The translations under genes were made by a program, and so were the position numbers. DNA of 64,000 nucleotides, taken from positions 81,312 through 145,311 of the forward strand of contig CALNAK010000036.1 in assembly GCA_937874185.1 (NCBI GenBank), given 5' to 3'. Origin of the DNA: an uncultured Lactobacillus sp. (GTDB taxonomy: Bacteria; Bacillota; Bacilli; Lactobacillales; Lactobacillaceae). The notes below the pieces were generated by a model, which did not search any database, was not told where the DNA came from, and was given only the letters and a program-made list of their open reading frames with translations. Shown one piece after another: positions 33,360 to 42,244 of the stretch. Each line of letters begins with the position of its first letter. Position 1 is the stretch's first letter.

Positions 33360-33550
33360 GTAAAAACGAGGAAGCATCAAAACATCAAAACCTGAAGTAA
33401 CTGGTATTTGTTTCGAGTTTTATAGTGGGTTAGATTTTACCTGCAATGTCTACTTGCTAACCAAGATATCGATAAAAGCAAAAAAATTACGGGTACATAA
33501 TTATTAGAATCTTCAACAAAAAAGTGGAATATGTTATATTCCACTTTTTA
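33360..33550 (+). ncRNA. candidate ~190-nt non-coding RNA
   Basis: Between deoR and the ABC genes a promoter-like sequence is followed by ~160 nt without a convincing reading frame and then a terminator: AAAAGTGGAATAT (33520-33532) pairs with ATATTCCACTTTT (33536-33548), then Ts. Internal pairing is visible (GGTTAG 33428-33433 with CTAACC 33457-33462). The size fits 6S RNA, but I could not confirm its conserved closing stem or bubble, so the family is left open. Confidence 0.4.
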
Positions 33551-33647
33551 TTTTGCCTAAAATCCAGTAATTAATTTCTCTCTTTTTATCTTAATCCTGT
33601 ATCCGTTTTCCTCTATAATAGACATATCAGGAGAGGTGCAAACAAAT

Positions 33648-34349
33648 ATGGCGTATATCGAAGTTAGAAACGAGTCAAAACGGTATCAAATGGGAGAAAC
33701 AACGATTATTGCTAACAATGATCTGTCTTTTGACGTTGATAAGGGAAAATTGACGGTTATTCTGGGGCCTAGTGGTGCCGGTAAATCAACTGTTCTCAAT
33801 ATACTTGGGGGCATGGATACTCCTAGCGATGGTCAGGTTATTATTGATGGTACCGATATTGCTAAATTCTCAGAACGTCAACTAACCACATATCGTCGTA
33901 ATGATGTTGGCTTTATTTTTCAATTTTATAATTTGATTCCTAATTTAACTACCAAAGAAAATGTTGAATTAGCTTCCGCAATTGTTAAGGACGCCTTAGA
34001 TGCGACGGCTACGCTGAAGTCTGTCGGTTTGGGTAATAGAATGGATAATTTTCCATCACAATTATCTGGTGGTGAACAACAACGTGTTGCCATTGCAAGA
34101 GCTTTGGCTAAGAATCCTAAGTTATTATTGTGTGATGAACCAACTGGGGCACTTGATTATGAAACAGGTAAGCAAGTTTTAACATTGTTACAAAATGCGA
34201 GTCATTTGGATAATAAGACGGTTATCGTTATTACACATAATTCTGAAATAGCCAAGATGGCTGATCGAGTGATTCGAATCCACGATGCAAAAGTGCAATC
34301 GGTTGTGGATAATCCAACACCAACTCCAGTTAAAGATATTGAATGGTAG
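33648..34349 (+). CDS. ABC transporter ATPase, MacB/LolD type
   Basis: A 233-residue ATPase: Walker A LGPSGAGKSTVLNILGG, the family marker FIFQFYNLIPNLTTKENVELA, signature LSGGEQQRVAIARAL and Walker B LLLCDEPTGALD. The ATG at 33648 is preceded by GGAGAGG at about 10 nt; GTG 33636 lies inside that site. It pairs with the FtsX-domain permease that starts 12 nt after its stop. Such systems export peptides or lipoproteins or sense antimicrobial peptides. No two-component system lies nearby, so a bacitracin-type sensor role is not supported. Confidence 0.9.
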   Translation: MAYIEVRNESKRYQMGETTIIANNDLSFDVDKGKLTVILGPSGAGKSTVLNILGGMDTPSDGQVIIDGTDIAKFSERQLTTYRRNDVGFIFQFYNLIPNLTTKENVELASAIVKDALDATATLKSVGLGNRMDNFPSQLSGGEQQRVAIARALAKNPKLLLCDEPTGALDYETGKQVLTLLQNASHLDNKTVIVITHNSEIAKMADRVIRIHDAKVQSVVDNPTPTPVKDIEW

Positions 34350-34361
34350 GTGGTGAATAAT

Positions 34362-36887
34362 ATGAAACCTTTGACGAAAAATATGTGGCGTGACATCAAT
34401 AAGTCTAAGGGCCGTTTCGTTGCGATTATTTTGATCATAATGCTTGGCGTTTTGATATTCGTTGGTGTTAAAGCAGCTGGTCCTAGTCTGAATGATTCTC
34501 TGAATAAAACCGTTGCTGATAAAAATTTATCAGATGTACAAGTGATTTCAACGACTGGCTTTAATAAGAAAGATATCAAATTAGCTGAAAAAGTTTCCGG
34601 AGCTCAAGCAGAAACCACCAAATTTAAATATGTTATCGGTGGCCATAGCAAGGTGGCTGTGGCACTTTATGGGTATAGTTCTGATGCCAAACAAAATCAA
34701 TTAATTATGCGAAGTGGTCGCTTGCCCCAAAATAATAATGAAATTGTTTTGGATAAGAATGCTAAATCTAAGTACGATTACAAATTAGGACAAACTTTTA
34801 AATTTGCTAAAGACTCTGGTTTAAAGCAGAAGTCCTATAAGATAGTAGGTTTCGCTGATTCGCCACAATACATTGATAATCAATCGCGTGGTGCAACCAA
34901 TATTGCCGATGGACAAGTTAGTTTGTTTGCATACATTCCACAAAAGCAGATGAACTTATCGGTTGGAACAATCTTAAATGTGCATTTTAACTCTTTGAAA
35001 AATAAGAATACCTTTAGCAAAGACTATAAGAATGCAGTTAACCGAAAGGTAAAACTTTTAAAATATGAATTCAAGAATCGTCCATCTCAAAGAACTAATG
35101 AAGCAGCAAGTAAATATTTAACAAATTTGAATCAACAACAAAAAATGATTGATCAATTAAGATTAGCTAGTCCAGAAATGGCTAGTCAGCAACAAGCAAA
35201 ATTAGATACCGCTAAAGTAAAAATTTTAAGGCAAGCTAAAACAACCTATACTTGGCAAACAAGAAAAGATTTATCAGGATTCTCAGCATATGGTGAAAGT
35301 TCTGATCGAATCGCCGCAATTGCCAATGTTTTCCCCGTTTTCTTCTTTCTAATTGCTGCATTGATAACATTTACAACAATAACCAGAATGGTTGAGGAAG
35401 CTCGTGGAGAAATTGGAACCTTCAAAGCTCTCGGATATTCTAAATGGGAAATTGGGAAAAATTATTTCTATTATGCTTTGTCAGCTGGAATGATTGGGGC
35501 AATCTTAGGAGCAATTATCGGTAATGAGACTTTGCCTCGAATTGTTTTGGCGCTTTATAAGCAGTATATTGCCCTTGATTGGGTCGTAGGGTTGCAATGG
35601 AATACAATTTTGATTGCCATTGTCTTCTCACTTTTAGCAACAGTTGGGGCCGCAATAATAGTTGTGAGAAAAGAATTGATTGAGGGACCAGCCGCATTGA
35701 TGCGTCCAAAAGCTCCCAAATCAGCCAAGAAAATTCTATTGGAACGAATTAAACCGATTTGGAATAACTTAAGTTTCAATAGCAAGGTTAGTTATCGGAA
35801 TCTTTTCAGATTCAAGTCACGAATGTTCATGACAATTATCGGTATTGCCGGAGGAACAGCTCTGATATTGACCGGATTCGGTATTCAAAATTCAATTGGA
35901 GCAAGTGGAAATCGTCAATATTCTGATATTTTCAATTATCAAGCCGTTGTGAAATTGAATGATCGAGCCGACTTTGAAAAAGTTAAAAAAGTTTTGAATC
36001 GTGATAAGAAATATCGTAGTAGTACTGAAATTAATTCAACCACTTCAAAAGTAGTTGCTAATAAAAAGCAAGTAAATGATGTGAATGTTTATACGCCTAA
36101 ATCAGTTAAAGATTTTGCTAAATATGTTCATCTAAAAAATAATTTGAATAAAAAAGACGTAATTTTAACTAAGAAGACCGCACAACTTTTAGATGTTAAG
36201 GTTGGCGATAAGGTTAAAGTTACGGTAACTAATGGTAAAAAGGTTAGCTTGAAAGTAGGAGCCATCTCGGATAATTTTATCGGTCATTTCCTATATTTAA
36301 GCCCAGATGCATATCAAACTGCTTTTAATGGGAAAGCAAATCCCAATACTTTACTACTACACTTAAACAAGCAAACTAATGCTCAACGGAAACATTTGGC
36401 TAATAAGTTACTAGATTCAGGTGAAGTTATGGGAACTAGCTATACACATGATGTGTTGAGTACCGTCTCTAAAATGTCGTCCTCATTGAAACCAATAATT
36501 TTGATATTTGTTCTATTATCAGGCGTTTTATCGTTTGTTGTGCTATATAATTTAACCAATATCAATGTGTCAGAGCGAATTCGTGAGCTTTCAACTATTA
36601 AAGTATTAGGATTCTATAATAATGAAGTAACGATGTATATTGTGCGAGAAAATATTATTTTGACAATTGTGGGAATTATCGTAGGATACGGTGTCGGAAA
36701 CCTATTAACAGCGTATATTTTGCATCAAGCTGCCACGGAGCAAGTGATTTTCCCATTAACTATTAATATGTTTGGTTATATAGTTGCCACATTATTGATG
36801 ATAATTTTCACCGCTATTGTTATGCTGGTAACACATAAGAAATTGCAACATATAGATATGATTGGTGCGTTAAAATCTAATGAATGA
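34362..36887 (+). CDS. ABC permease with two FtsX domains
   Basis: An 841-residue membrane protein: one N-terminal helix (GRFVAIILIIMLGVLIFVGV), a large extracellular domain (residues ~45-310), a first FtsX block of three helices (residues ~320-440, with TRMVEEARGEIGTFKALGYS), another helix, a second extracellular domain, and a second FtsX block near the C-terminus (LSGVLSFVVLYNLTNINVSERIRELSTIKVLGF). This long layout is common in Firmicutes next to MacB-type ATPases. AGGTGGTGA precedes the ATG. Substrate unknown; export or mechanotransmission is likely rather than uptake. Confidence 0.88.
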   Translation: MKPLTKNMWRDINKSKGRFVAIILIIMLGVLIFVGVKAAGPSLNDSLNKTVADKNLSDVQVISTTGFNKKDIKLAEKVSGAQAETTKFKYVIGGHSKVAVALYGYSSDAKQNQLIMRSGRLPQNNNEIVLDKNAKSKYDYKLGQTFKFAKDSGLKQKSYKIVGFADSPQYIDNQSRGATNIADGQVSLFAYIPQKQMNLSVGTILNVHFNSLKNKNTFSKDYKNAVNRKVKLLKYEFKNRPSQRTNEAASKYLTNLNQQQKMIDQLRLASPEMASQQQAKLDTAKVKILRQAKTTYTWQTRKDLSGFSAYGESSDRIAAIANVFPVFFFLIAALITFTTITRMVEEARGEIGTFKALGYSKWEIGKNYFYYALSAGMIGAILGAIIGNETLPRIVLALYKQYIALDWVVGLQWNTILIAIVFSLLATVGAAIIVVRKELIEGPAALMRPKAPKSAKKILLERIKPIWNNLSFNSKVSYRNLFRFKSRMFMTIIGIAGGTALILTGFGIQNSIGASGNRQYSDIFNYQAVVKLNDRADFEKVKKVLNRDKKYRSSTEINSTTSKVVANKKQVNDVNVYTPKSVKDFAKYVHLKNNLNKKDVILTKKTAQLLDVKVGDKVKVTVTNGKKVSLKVGAISDNFIGHFLYLSPDAYQTAFNGKANPNTLLLHLNKQTNAQRKHLANKLLDSGEVMGTSYTHDVLSTVSKMSSSLKPIILIFVLLSGVLSFVVLYNLTNINVSERIRELSTIKVLGFYNNEVTMYIVRENIILTIVGIIVGYGVGNLLTAYILHQAATEQVIFPLTINMFGYIVATLLMIIFTAIVMLVTHKKLQHIDMIGALKSNE

Positions 36888-36901
36888 TTGAAGGTATAAT
36901 T

Positions 36902-37606
36902 ATGACTTTGGAAAATGATAAAGTGCTTATTATTGGTGGTACCTCTGGATTTGGTAAGGAAATCGCTATAATGGCACAACATAAAGATGCGGACGTTTAC
37001 GTAATCGGACGTGATCAGGATCGTGTAAATGAATTGCGCTATGAAGAGAATATTCAAGGAAGTTCATTAGATGCACAGGATAAAGACCAATTGAATCATT
37101 ATTTTAAAAAGTATGGTTCATTCGATCATGTCATTTCAATGTTAGGCGGGGCAATGGCTGGTGGATTCCTTAATAGTCCAGTTGAGGAAATTCGTGAGGC
37201 ATTCGATGCTAAATTTTTTGCTAACTTACAATTAGCTCAGATAGCCAGTAAACACCTGAATAAGAATGGATCAATAATTTTAACATCTGGATCAGGTGGT
37301 CATCCCTATGACGCTTCAGGAGCAATTATCGGCAACCAAGCAATTAATACAATGGTAGCGGGATTAGCAGTCGAAATGGCACCAGACTTTCGAGCTAACG
37401 CAGTTTCACCAACTTGGACACCAACAGGTCTCTGGCGTGATATGAACTCTAAGCAGTTGGCTAAACAAACAGTCGACGTTGAAGAGAACGTTCCTTTAGG
37501 TCGTGTTGCCAAAATTGAAGAAGTCGCTTCAGCATATATTTACTTAATGGAGAATGATTTTATCACTGGCCAAGTTTTAAAAGTCGACGGTGGTGTCGAT
37601 TTATAG
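36902..37606 (+). CDS. SDR-family protein lacking the YxxxK catalytic pair
   Basis: A 234-residue short-chain dehydrogenase-like protein with an intact nucleotide-binding end (VLIIGGTSGFGKEIA) and the usual C-terminal ITGQVLKVDGGV. The active-site serine strand is present (SIILTSGSGG), but where the family has YxxxK this protein has AIIGNQAINTM, so both catalytic Tyr and Lys are missing. It may bind NAD(P) without classical dehydrogenase chemistry, or use another residue. Start at ATG 36902 follows GAAGG; an earlier ATG overlaps the FtsX gene's stop. It is probably the third gene of that operon. Confidence 0.8.
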   Translation: MTLENDKVLIIGGTSGFGKEIAIMAQHKDADVYVIGRDQDRVNELRYEENIQGSSLDAQDKDQLNHYFKKYGSFDHVISMLGGAMAGGFLNSPVEEIREAFDAKFFANLQLAQIASKHLNKNGSIILTSGSGGHPYDASGAIIGNQAINTMVAGLAVEMAPDFRANAVSPTWTPTGLWRDMNSKQLAKQTVDVEENVPLGRVAKIEEVASAYIYLMENDFITGQVLKVDGGVDL

Positions 37607-37648
37607 GTGTGTTATACTTGAAACCAATTTTAAACAGAGGTGAGATAA

Positions 37649-38104
37649 ATGCCTGTAAAATCAATTGATACAGAAAAAAGGTATCGAATTGGCGACTTTG
37701 CGGAGATGGTTGGTTTGAACAGTCCGACACTTCGTTATTATGAAAAAGAAGGATTGATCAAACCCAATCGTTCTGAAAATGGCGTTCGTTACTATACTGA
37801 ACAAGATGCTCGATGGGTTAGATTCCTGCTACATTTAAAGAGTACTGGCATGACGATCGAACAATTAAAGCGTTATGTTAAATTACGTGCACAAGGTGAT
37901 TCAACTATTAATCAACGGGTTGAATTATTGGAAGAAGTTCGCCGTAATTTTGAAGTCGAGTATCAACAACTGCAAGATAGTTGGACATTGCTCAATGATA
38001 AGTTAGATTGGTATAAAGGTAAGCAAGCAGGAACAGTTGAGGATAGTGAAGATTTTGCGAACTACCTTCAAAGTTTGAACCATGAATATTTACAAGACAG
38101 ATAA
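37649..38104 (+). CDS. MerR-family transcriptional regulator
   Basis: A 151-residue MerR protein: RYRIGDFAEMVGLNSPTLRYYEKEGLI (winged helix), YTEQDARWVRFLLHLKSTGMTIEQLKRYVKL, then a coiled-coil dimer helix (residues ~85-130). No cysteine cluster is present at the C-terminus, so it is not a metal sensor of the MerR/CueR kind; it resembles the AdhR/NmlR or YyaN-like groups that respond to organic stress signals. The next gene downstream is preceded by a promoter with a 19-bp spacer and a 20-bp palindrome, the hallmark of MerR control. Confidence 0.88.
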   Translation: MPVKSIDTEKRYRIGDFAEMVGLNSPTLRYYEKEGLIKPNRSENGVRYYTEQDARWVRFLLHLKSTGMTIEQLKRYVKLRAQGDSTINQRVELLEEVRRNFEVEYQQLQDSWTLLNDKLDWYKGKQAGTVEDSEDFANYLQSLNHEYLQDR

Positions 38105-38137
38105 AGATTGAATCCTAAAAAGATCCAATCTTTTTTT
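38103..38137 (+). terminator. intrinsic terminator after merR
   Basis: AAAGATTG-AATC pairs with GATC-CAATCTTT with one mismatch, then Ts. Confidence 0.7.
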
Positions 38138-38146
38138 GTATTATCC

Positions 38147-38177
38147 TTGACTTAAAGTTAACTTTAAGTTGTTTAAT
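38147..38177 (+). promoter_or_regulatory. MerR-type promoter with 19-bp spacer and 20-bp palindrome
   Basis: TTGACT (38147-38152) and TTTAAT (38172-38177) are 19 bp apart. ACTTAAAGTTAACTTTAAGT (38150-38169) is a perfect palindrome inside the spacer. Over-long spacers re-aligned by a MerR dimer are the textbook mechanism. Confidence 0.75.
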
Positions 38178-38206
38178 AGACTTATCGAATCAAGGAGGAA
38201 TGAATT

Positions 38207-38524
38207 ATGGCAAAACAAACAGCAGGACATGACTTATTAGGCGATTTTGCTCCACAATTTGCAGAATTAAACGATGATGTATTATTTGGAGAAGTTTGGA
38301 GCAAAGAATCTGAACTTTCTGCACATGATCGTTCTCTAATCACAATCGCAAGTATTATTTCAGCAGGTAACACAGAACAATTAGATGCACATTTAAAAAT
38401 TGGTAAGAAGAACGGTATTACTAAAGAAGAAATTGTTGCAGAAATTACACATCTATCATTCTATGCAGGATGGCCTAAGGCTTGGTCAGCATTTAACCGT
38501 GCAAAAGAAATTTGGACAGATTAA
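38207..38524 (+). CDS. carboxymuconolactone decarboxylase (CMD) family protein
   Basis: A 105-residue CMD-domain protein, the usual single-domain length: LSAHDRSLITIASIISAGNTEQLDAHLKIGKKNGITKEEIVAEITHLSFYAGWP. The AhpD-like CxxC redox motif is absent, so it is not a peroxidase of that type. AAGGAGG precedes the ATG. It is expressed from the MerR-type promoter together with the cupin gene 21 nt downstream; CMD plus cupin pairs under MerR control are frequent in lactobacilli. The reaction is not known. Confidence 0.87.
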   Translation: MAKQTAGHDLLGDFAPQFAELNDDVLFGEVWSKESELSAHDRSLITIASIISAGNTEQLDAHLKIGKKNGITKEEIVAEITHLSFYAGWPKAWSAFNRAKEIWTD

Positions 38525-38545
38525 TTTAAAAAGGAAGTTAATATA

Positions 38546-38956
38546 ATGGCTAAAAATGAAGATTTAAAAACAGACGGAGTTTTCCCCGTTGGCGATAAAA
38601 ACGAGGCTTATGCTCAATACTTTATTGGACAAAGTTATTTGAAAAATATGGTTTCACCAGAAGACAATATCGACTTTGGAGTTGGTAATGTTACTTTTGA
38701 ACCGGGATGCCGTAATGATTGGCATATTCACCATGATGGATTCCAAATCCTACTCGTTACAGGCGGAGAAGGTTGGTATCAAGAATGGGGCAAGCCCGCT
38801 CAATTATTAAAACAAGGTGACGTTGTAGTTATCAAGGAAGGCATCAAACACTGGCATGGAGCAACTAAGGACAGTTGGTTCAGTCACGTTGCTATCACGA
38901 AAGGTACTTCAGAATGGCTTGAACACGTTACTGATGCAGAATATAACAAATTATAA
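38546..38956 (+). CDS. cupin-domain protein
   Basis: A 136-residue single cupin. Motif 1 is GCRNDWHIHHDGFQILLVTGGEG with three histidines, and motif 2 is LKQGDVVVIKEGIKHWHGA, enough ligands for a metal site. Relatives are small metal-binding enzymes or sensors next to CMD genes. AAGGAAG precedes the ATG, and the gene is probably the last of the MerR-controlled operon. No terminator is obvious directly after it. Confidence 0.85.
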   Translation: MAKNEDLKTDGVFPVGDKNEAYAQYFIGQSYLKNMVSPEDNIDFGVGNVTFEPGCRNDWHIHHDGFQILLVTGGEGWYQEWGKPAQLLKQGDVVVIKEGIKHWHGATKDSWFSHVAITKGTSEWLEHVTDAEYNKL

Positions 38957-39288
38957 TAACCCTACACAATGACGTTAAGAAAAGTATGAATGTCTTTTAT
39001 CAACGAATTGGGATTTCACGCAATGTAATTTGCACGTGTAGTTAATTAACCTAGTAGATACAAATCAATATTTGCTTGAAAAAAATAACATTCTTTCTGA
39101 TTTTTATGAATCAAATGTAAATTTCTGAAATGATTATTATATCGGAAAAAAGTAAATTAACTCGGTGAAATCAGAAAATGGTATAGAGCTATTTGGCTAT
39201 ATTAATATACGATTAGATTCTATTGGTTATGAATTTTGCTTAGGACATTAGTAATATAAATACTGAATAATTAATGTAAATAATTGAA
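38957..39288. other. AT-rich gene-free stretch
   Basis: All six frames are short and broken. I see no recognisable relic, tRNA or repeat. The stretch ends at the terminator at 39289. Confidence 0.4.
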
Positions 39289-39318
39289 AAAGAGGCTGAA
39301 AACAGTCTCTTTTTTTTA
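39289..39318 (+). terminator. intrinsic terminator upstream of the ugp operon
   Basis: AAAGAGGCTG (39289-39298) pairs with CAGTCTCTTT (39303-39312) around AAAA, then Ts. It may end the distant cupin transcript or an unidentified RNA. Confidence 0.75.
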
Positions 39319-39325
39319 CAATTTT

Positions 39326-39353
39326 TTTACATTAAATAGATTATATATATACA
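39326..39353 (+). promoter_or_regulatory. candidate ugp operon promoter
   Basis: TTTACA (39326-39331) and TATACA (39348-39353), 16 bp apart, 45 nt before the ugpC start. Confidence 0.5.
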
Positions 39354-39397
39354 ACGTTCCAACATAATGTACCTATAACTTATATGGAGGGTTAGAT

Positions 39398-40480
39398 ATG
39401 TCTACAGTATTAACAAATGTTTGTAAACAATATGATCAAGGTAAAACAGTGTTGGGGAAAGTCTCTGCTGAAATTAAAACAGGTGAGTTCTTTGTAATTG
39501 TTGGACCATCTGGTTGTGGTAAGAGTACTTTACTTCGAATGATTGCTGGTTTAACTGATATCACTGACGGTGAAATTAGTATTGATAACCGCGTCGTTAA
39601 CAACTTGTCACCTAAGGACCGTAACTTAACAATGGTGTTCCAAAGTTATGCTTTGTTCCCATTTTTAAGTGTTTGGGATAACGTGGCTTTTGGTTTAAAG
39701 GCTAGAAAGCACAGCCAAGTAGAAGTTGAAGAACGTGTTAATAATGCTTTGAAGATGGTTAATCTAGAAGATCTTAAAGATAGAAAACCTCGTGAACTAT
39801 CTGGTGGTCAAAGACAACGTGTGGCTTTAGCTCGTGCCGTTGCCAGTGATGCAAAGATCTGTCTAATGGATGAACCACTATCAAACTTGGATGCACAATT
39901 GAGAATCAAGATGCGCCAAGAAATCTATGCTCTACAAAGAAAATTAGGTATCACATTGATTTATGTTACCCATGATCAAGTTGAAGCTATGACTATGGCT
40001 GATCACATTATGGTTTTACATAATACAGAAGTACAACAAATCGGTACACCTGCTGAAATTTACAAGACACCAGCTAATGAATTCGTTGCTAGTTTCTTCG
40101 GTGTTCCACCAATCAACATTTTGCCTGCAACAAAACTTTCTTCAAAATCACTTAAAGTTAATGGTGACTTTGAAGTTAAAGTTGACCAAGTAATTACTGA
40201 AAATGAATTAAAAGTTGGTATCAGACCTAATGAATTACGAGTTGCTAAAGCTGATGAATTAACTGCTAACGCTACTGTTAAGAATATTGAATTCTTAGGT
40301 GATGAAAAGATTCTTTACGCTACATTCAATAACGGTAATGAAGTTTCAGCAATTATTTCAAGTGAGACTCACTTTGACTTATTCGATACTATTAAGATCA
40401 CTTCAACAAACAACGTTTTATTATTCAGTCAAGATGGTATCAATATTACTAAGGGTGTGGGGGATGTAGTCAATGCTTAA
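39398..40480 (+). CDS. ugpC: sugar/glycerol-3-phosphate ABC transporter ATPase
   Basis: A 360-residue MalK/UgpC-type ATPase: Walker A VGPSGCGKSTLLRMIAGL, signature LSGGQRQRVALARAV, Walker B ICLMDEPLSNLDAQ, and a C-terminal OB-like regulatory domain (residues ~240-360). Such ATPases can serve several CUT1 transporters. GGAGGG precedes the ATG by 7-8 nt. It is the first gene of a four-gene operon whose substrate-binding protein looks like UgpB, so glycerol 3-phosphate or its diesters are the likely cargo. The next gene starts within its last codons. Confidence 0.9.
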   Translation: MSTVLTNVCKQYDQGKTVLGKVSAEIKTGEFFVIVGPSGCGKSTLLRMIAGLTDITDGEISIDNRVVNNLSPKDRNLTMVFQSYALFPFLSVWDNVAFGLKARKHSQVEVEERVNNALKMVNLEDLKDRKPRELSGGQRQRVALARAVASDAKICLMDEPLSNLDAQLRIKMRQEIYALQRKLGITLIYVTHDQVEAMTMADHIMVLHNTEVQQIGTPAEIYKTPANEFVASFFGVPPINILPATKLSSKSLKVNGDFEVKVDQVITENELKVGIRPNELRVAKADELTANATVKNIEFLGDEKILYATFNNGNEVSAIISSETHFDLFDTIKITSTNNVLLFSQDGINITKGVGDVVNA

Positions 40481-41414
40481 GACTTCTACAACAGATGTCG
40501 TTCCTGAAAAAAAGGTTGAAGCAAACTCAGATCGTAAGTTCAAGTTAACTGCTAAAGATAAATACTACGCCTCAATCTTTGTGGGACCATCATTATTTCT
40601 TTTAGGATTATTCGTTTTTTATCCAATGTTCAGAACTCTTTATATCAGTTTATTTCTAACTAATAGTTTTGGTAACACAACCTTATTTGTTGGTTTAGAT
40701 AACTATGTTAAATTGATTTCTTCACCAGACTTTGTCGCAAGTATGTGGGTTACCGTGGTATATGTTGTCGGGGTAACATTTTTCACAATTGCTATGGGAT
40801 TACTATTAGCAAACTTAGCAAGTCAAAAGTTACCAGGTATTGCCATTTTCAGAACCCTATATTCAGTAACAATGGGTGTTTCCGTTTCCGTTGCCGCTAT
40901 TTTCTGGCTATTTATTTTCAATCCATCTGCTGGATTCTTTACATTATTAACAAAAATGCTTCATCTTCCAACTGTTAACTGGTTAACAAGTCCAACAAAT
41001 GCTATGTGGGCTATTATCATTACAACAGTTTGGATGCATTTAGGTTTTGTTTTCTTAGTTTTCTTAGGTGCTATCGAATCAGTTCCAACAACACTTTATG
41101 AAGCTGCCGATGTTGAAGGTGTGTCATCAAGATATCAATTCTTCCACATCACATTACCTATGATTTCACCAACATTGTTCTTCGTTTCAACAATTACAAT
41201 TATCGGTTCATTCAAGAGTTTTGGTTTGATTGATCTTATTACTAAAGGTGGACCAACCAATGCTACCAACATGTTAGTTTATCGTATTTATAATGATGCT
41301 TTCTTTGGTGGTAACTACGCTAAATCAAGTGCAGAAGCAATCATCTTAGCTATTATTATTGCCTTCTTTACTTATCTACAATTTAAATTCCTAGAAAAGA
41401 AGGTAAATTACTAA
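40473..41414 (+). CDS. ugpA: ABC permease, UgpA-like
   Basis: A 313-residue CUT1 permease with six helices. The EAA loop that contacts the ATPase is EAADVEGVSSRYQFFHITLPMISP. The cytosolic N-terminus is unusually charged (~30 residues before the first helix). It overlaps ugpC by 8 nt and ugpE by one base, indicating tight translational coupling. Glycerol-3-phosphate specificity is inferred from the binding protein. Confidence 0.88.
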   Translation: MLKTSTTDVVPEKKVEANSDRKFKLTAKDKYYASIFVGPSLFLLGLFVFYPMFRTLYISLFLTNSFGNTTLFVGLDNYVKLISSPDFVASMWVTVVYVVGVTFFTIAMGLLLANLASQKLPGIAIFRTLYSVTMGVSVSVAAIFWLFIFNPSAGFFTLLTKMLHLPTVNWLTSPTNAMWAIIITTVWMHLGFVFLVFLGAIESVPTTLYEAADVEGVSSRYQFFHITLPMISPTLFFVSTITIIGSFKSFGLIDLITKGGPTNATNMLVYRIYNDAFFGGNYAKSSAEAIILAIIIAFFTYLQFKFLEKKVNY

Positions 41415-42244
41415 TGGCTAACATTGATGAAACAGCAATTCTAAAAAGAATTTTTAGCTATTTCTTATTAATCTTTTTGGCAGTTGTTATCTTAGCTCCA
41501 TTTTTTATCGGTATTTGGACAAGTTTCCTACCAACTGCTGATATCCTTAAAGGTAATTTCTTTAGTACAAACGTTTCACTTAACAATTACTTTGATGCTT
41601 TTACACAAACACCAATTTTACGTTACTTAGGTAATACAGTTGTTATTTCAATTATCACTATGTTTGCTCATTTAATTTTCTGTTCAATGAGTGCTTACGC
41701 ATTTGTTTTCTTAGACTTCAAATACAAAAAAGTATTCTTTGCACTCTTCATGGTTACAATGATGCTACCATCAGAAGCTGCTATTATCCCTAACTTCCAA
41801 ACTGTTAAGGCTTTGGGACTATTGGATCACTACTCAGCTATGATTGTGCCATCACTTACTTCAGCATTCGGTACTTTCATGTTGCGCCAATCATTCATGC
41901 AAACACCAATGGAATTGAAAGAAGCTGCTGATATTGAAGGTTTGAATCATTTCCAAATTTACTGGAACGTTGTTCTACCTTATAACCGTATCAGTTTGAT
42001 TACTCTAGGAGCGTACAGTTTCTTAGGTGCTTGGAATCAATATCTATGGCCAATCCTTGTTACATTCAGTAACAATTCACGTGTTATCCAAAACGGTTTG
42101 AAACAATTACAATCTGAAGAAACATTTAATAACTGGGGTATGATTCAAGCCAGTGCTGCCATCATTGTTATCCCAACAATTATTGTTCTATTCATCGGAC
42201 AACATTACTTCAAATCAGGAATGAATGAAGGAGCGGTTAAATAA
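41414..42244 (+). CDS. ugpE: ABC permease, UgpE-like
   Basis: A 276-residue CUT1 permease with six helices and the EAA loop ELKEAADIEGLNHFQIYWNVVLPYNR. It starts at an ATG overlapping the ugpA stop (TAATG) and ends at an overlapping start for ugpB. It forms the translocation pore with UgpA. Confidence 0.88.
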   Translation: MANIDETAILKRIFSYFLLIFLAVVILAPFFIGIWTSFLPTADILKGNFFSTNVSLNNYFDAFTQTPILRYLGNTVVISIITMFAHLIFCSMSAYAFVFLDFKYKKVFFALFMVTMMLPSEAAIIPNFQTVKALGLLDHYSAMIVPSLTSAFGTFMLRQSFMQTPMELKEAADIEGLNHFQIYWNVVLPYNRISLITLGAYSFLGAWNQYLWPILVTFSNNSRVIQNGLKQLQSEETFNNWGMIQASAAIIVIPTIIVLFIGQHYFKSGMNEGAVK

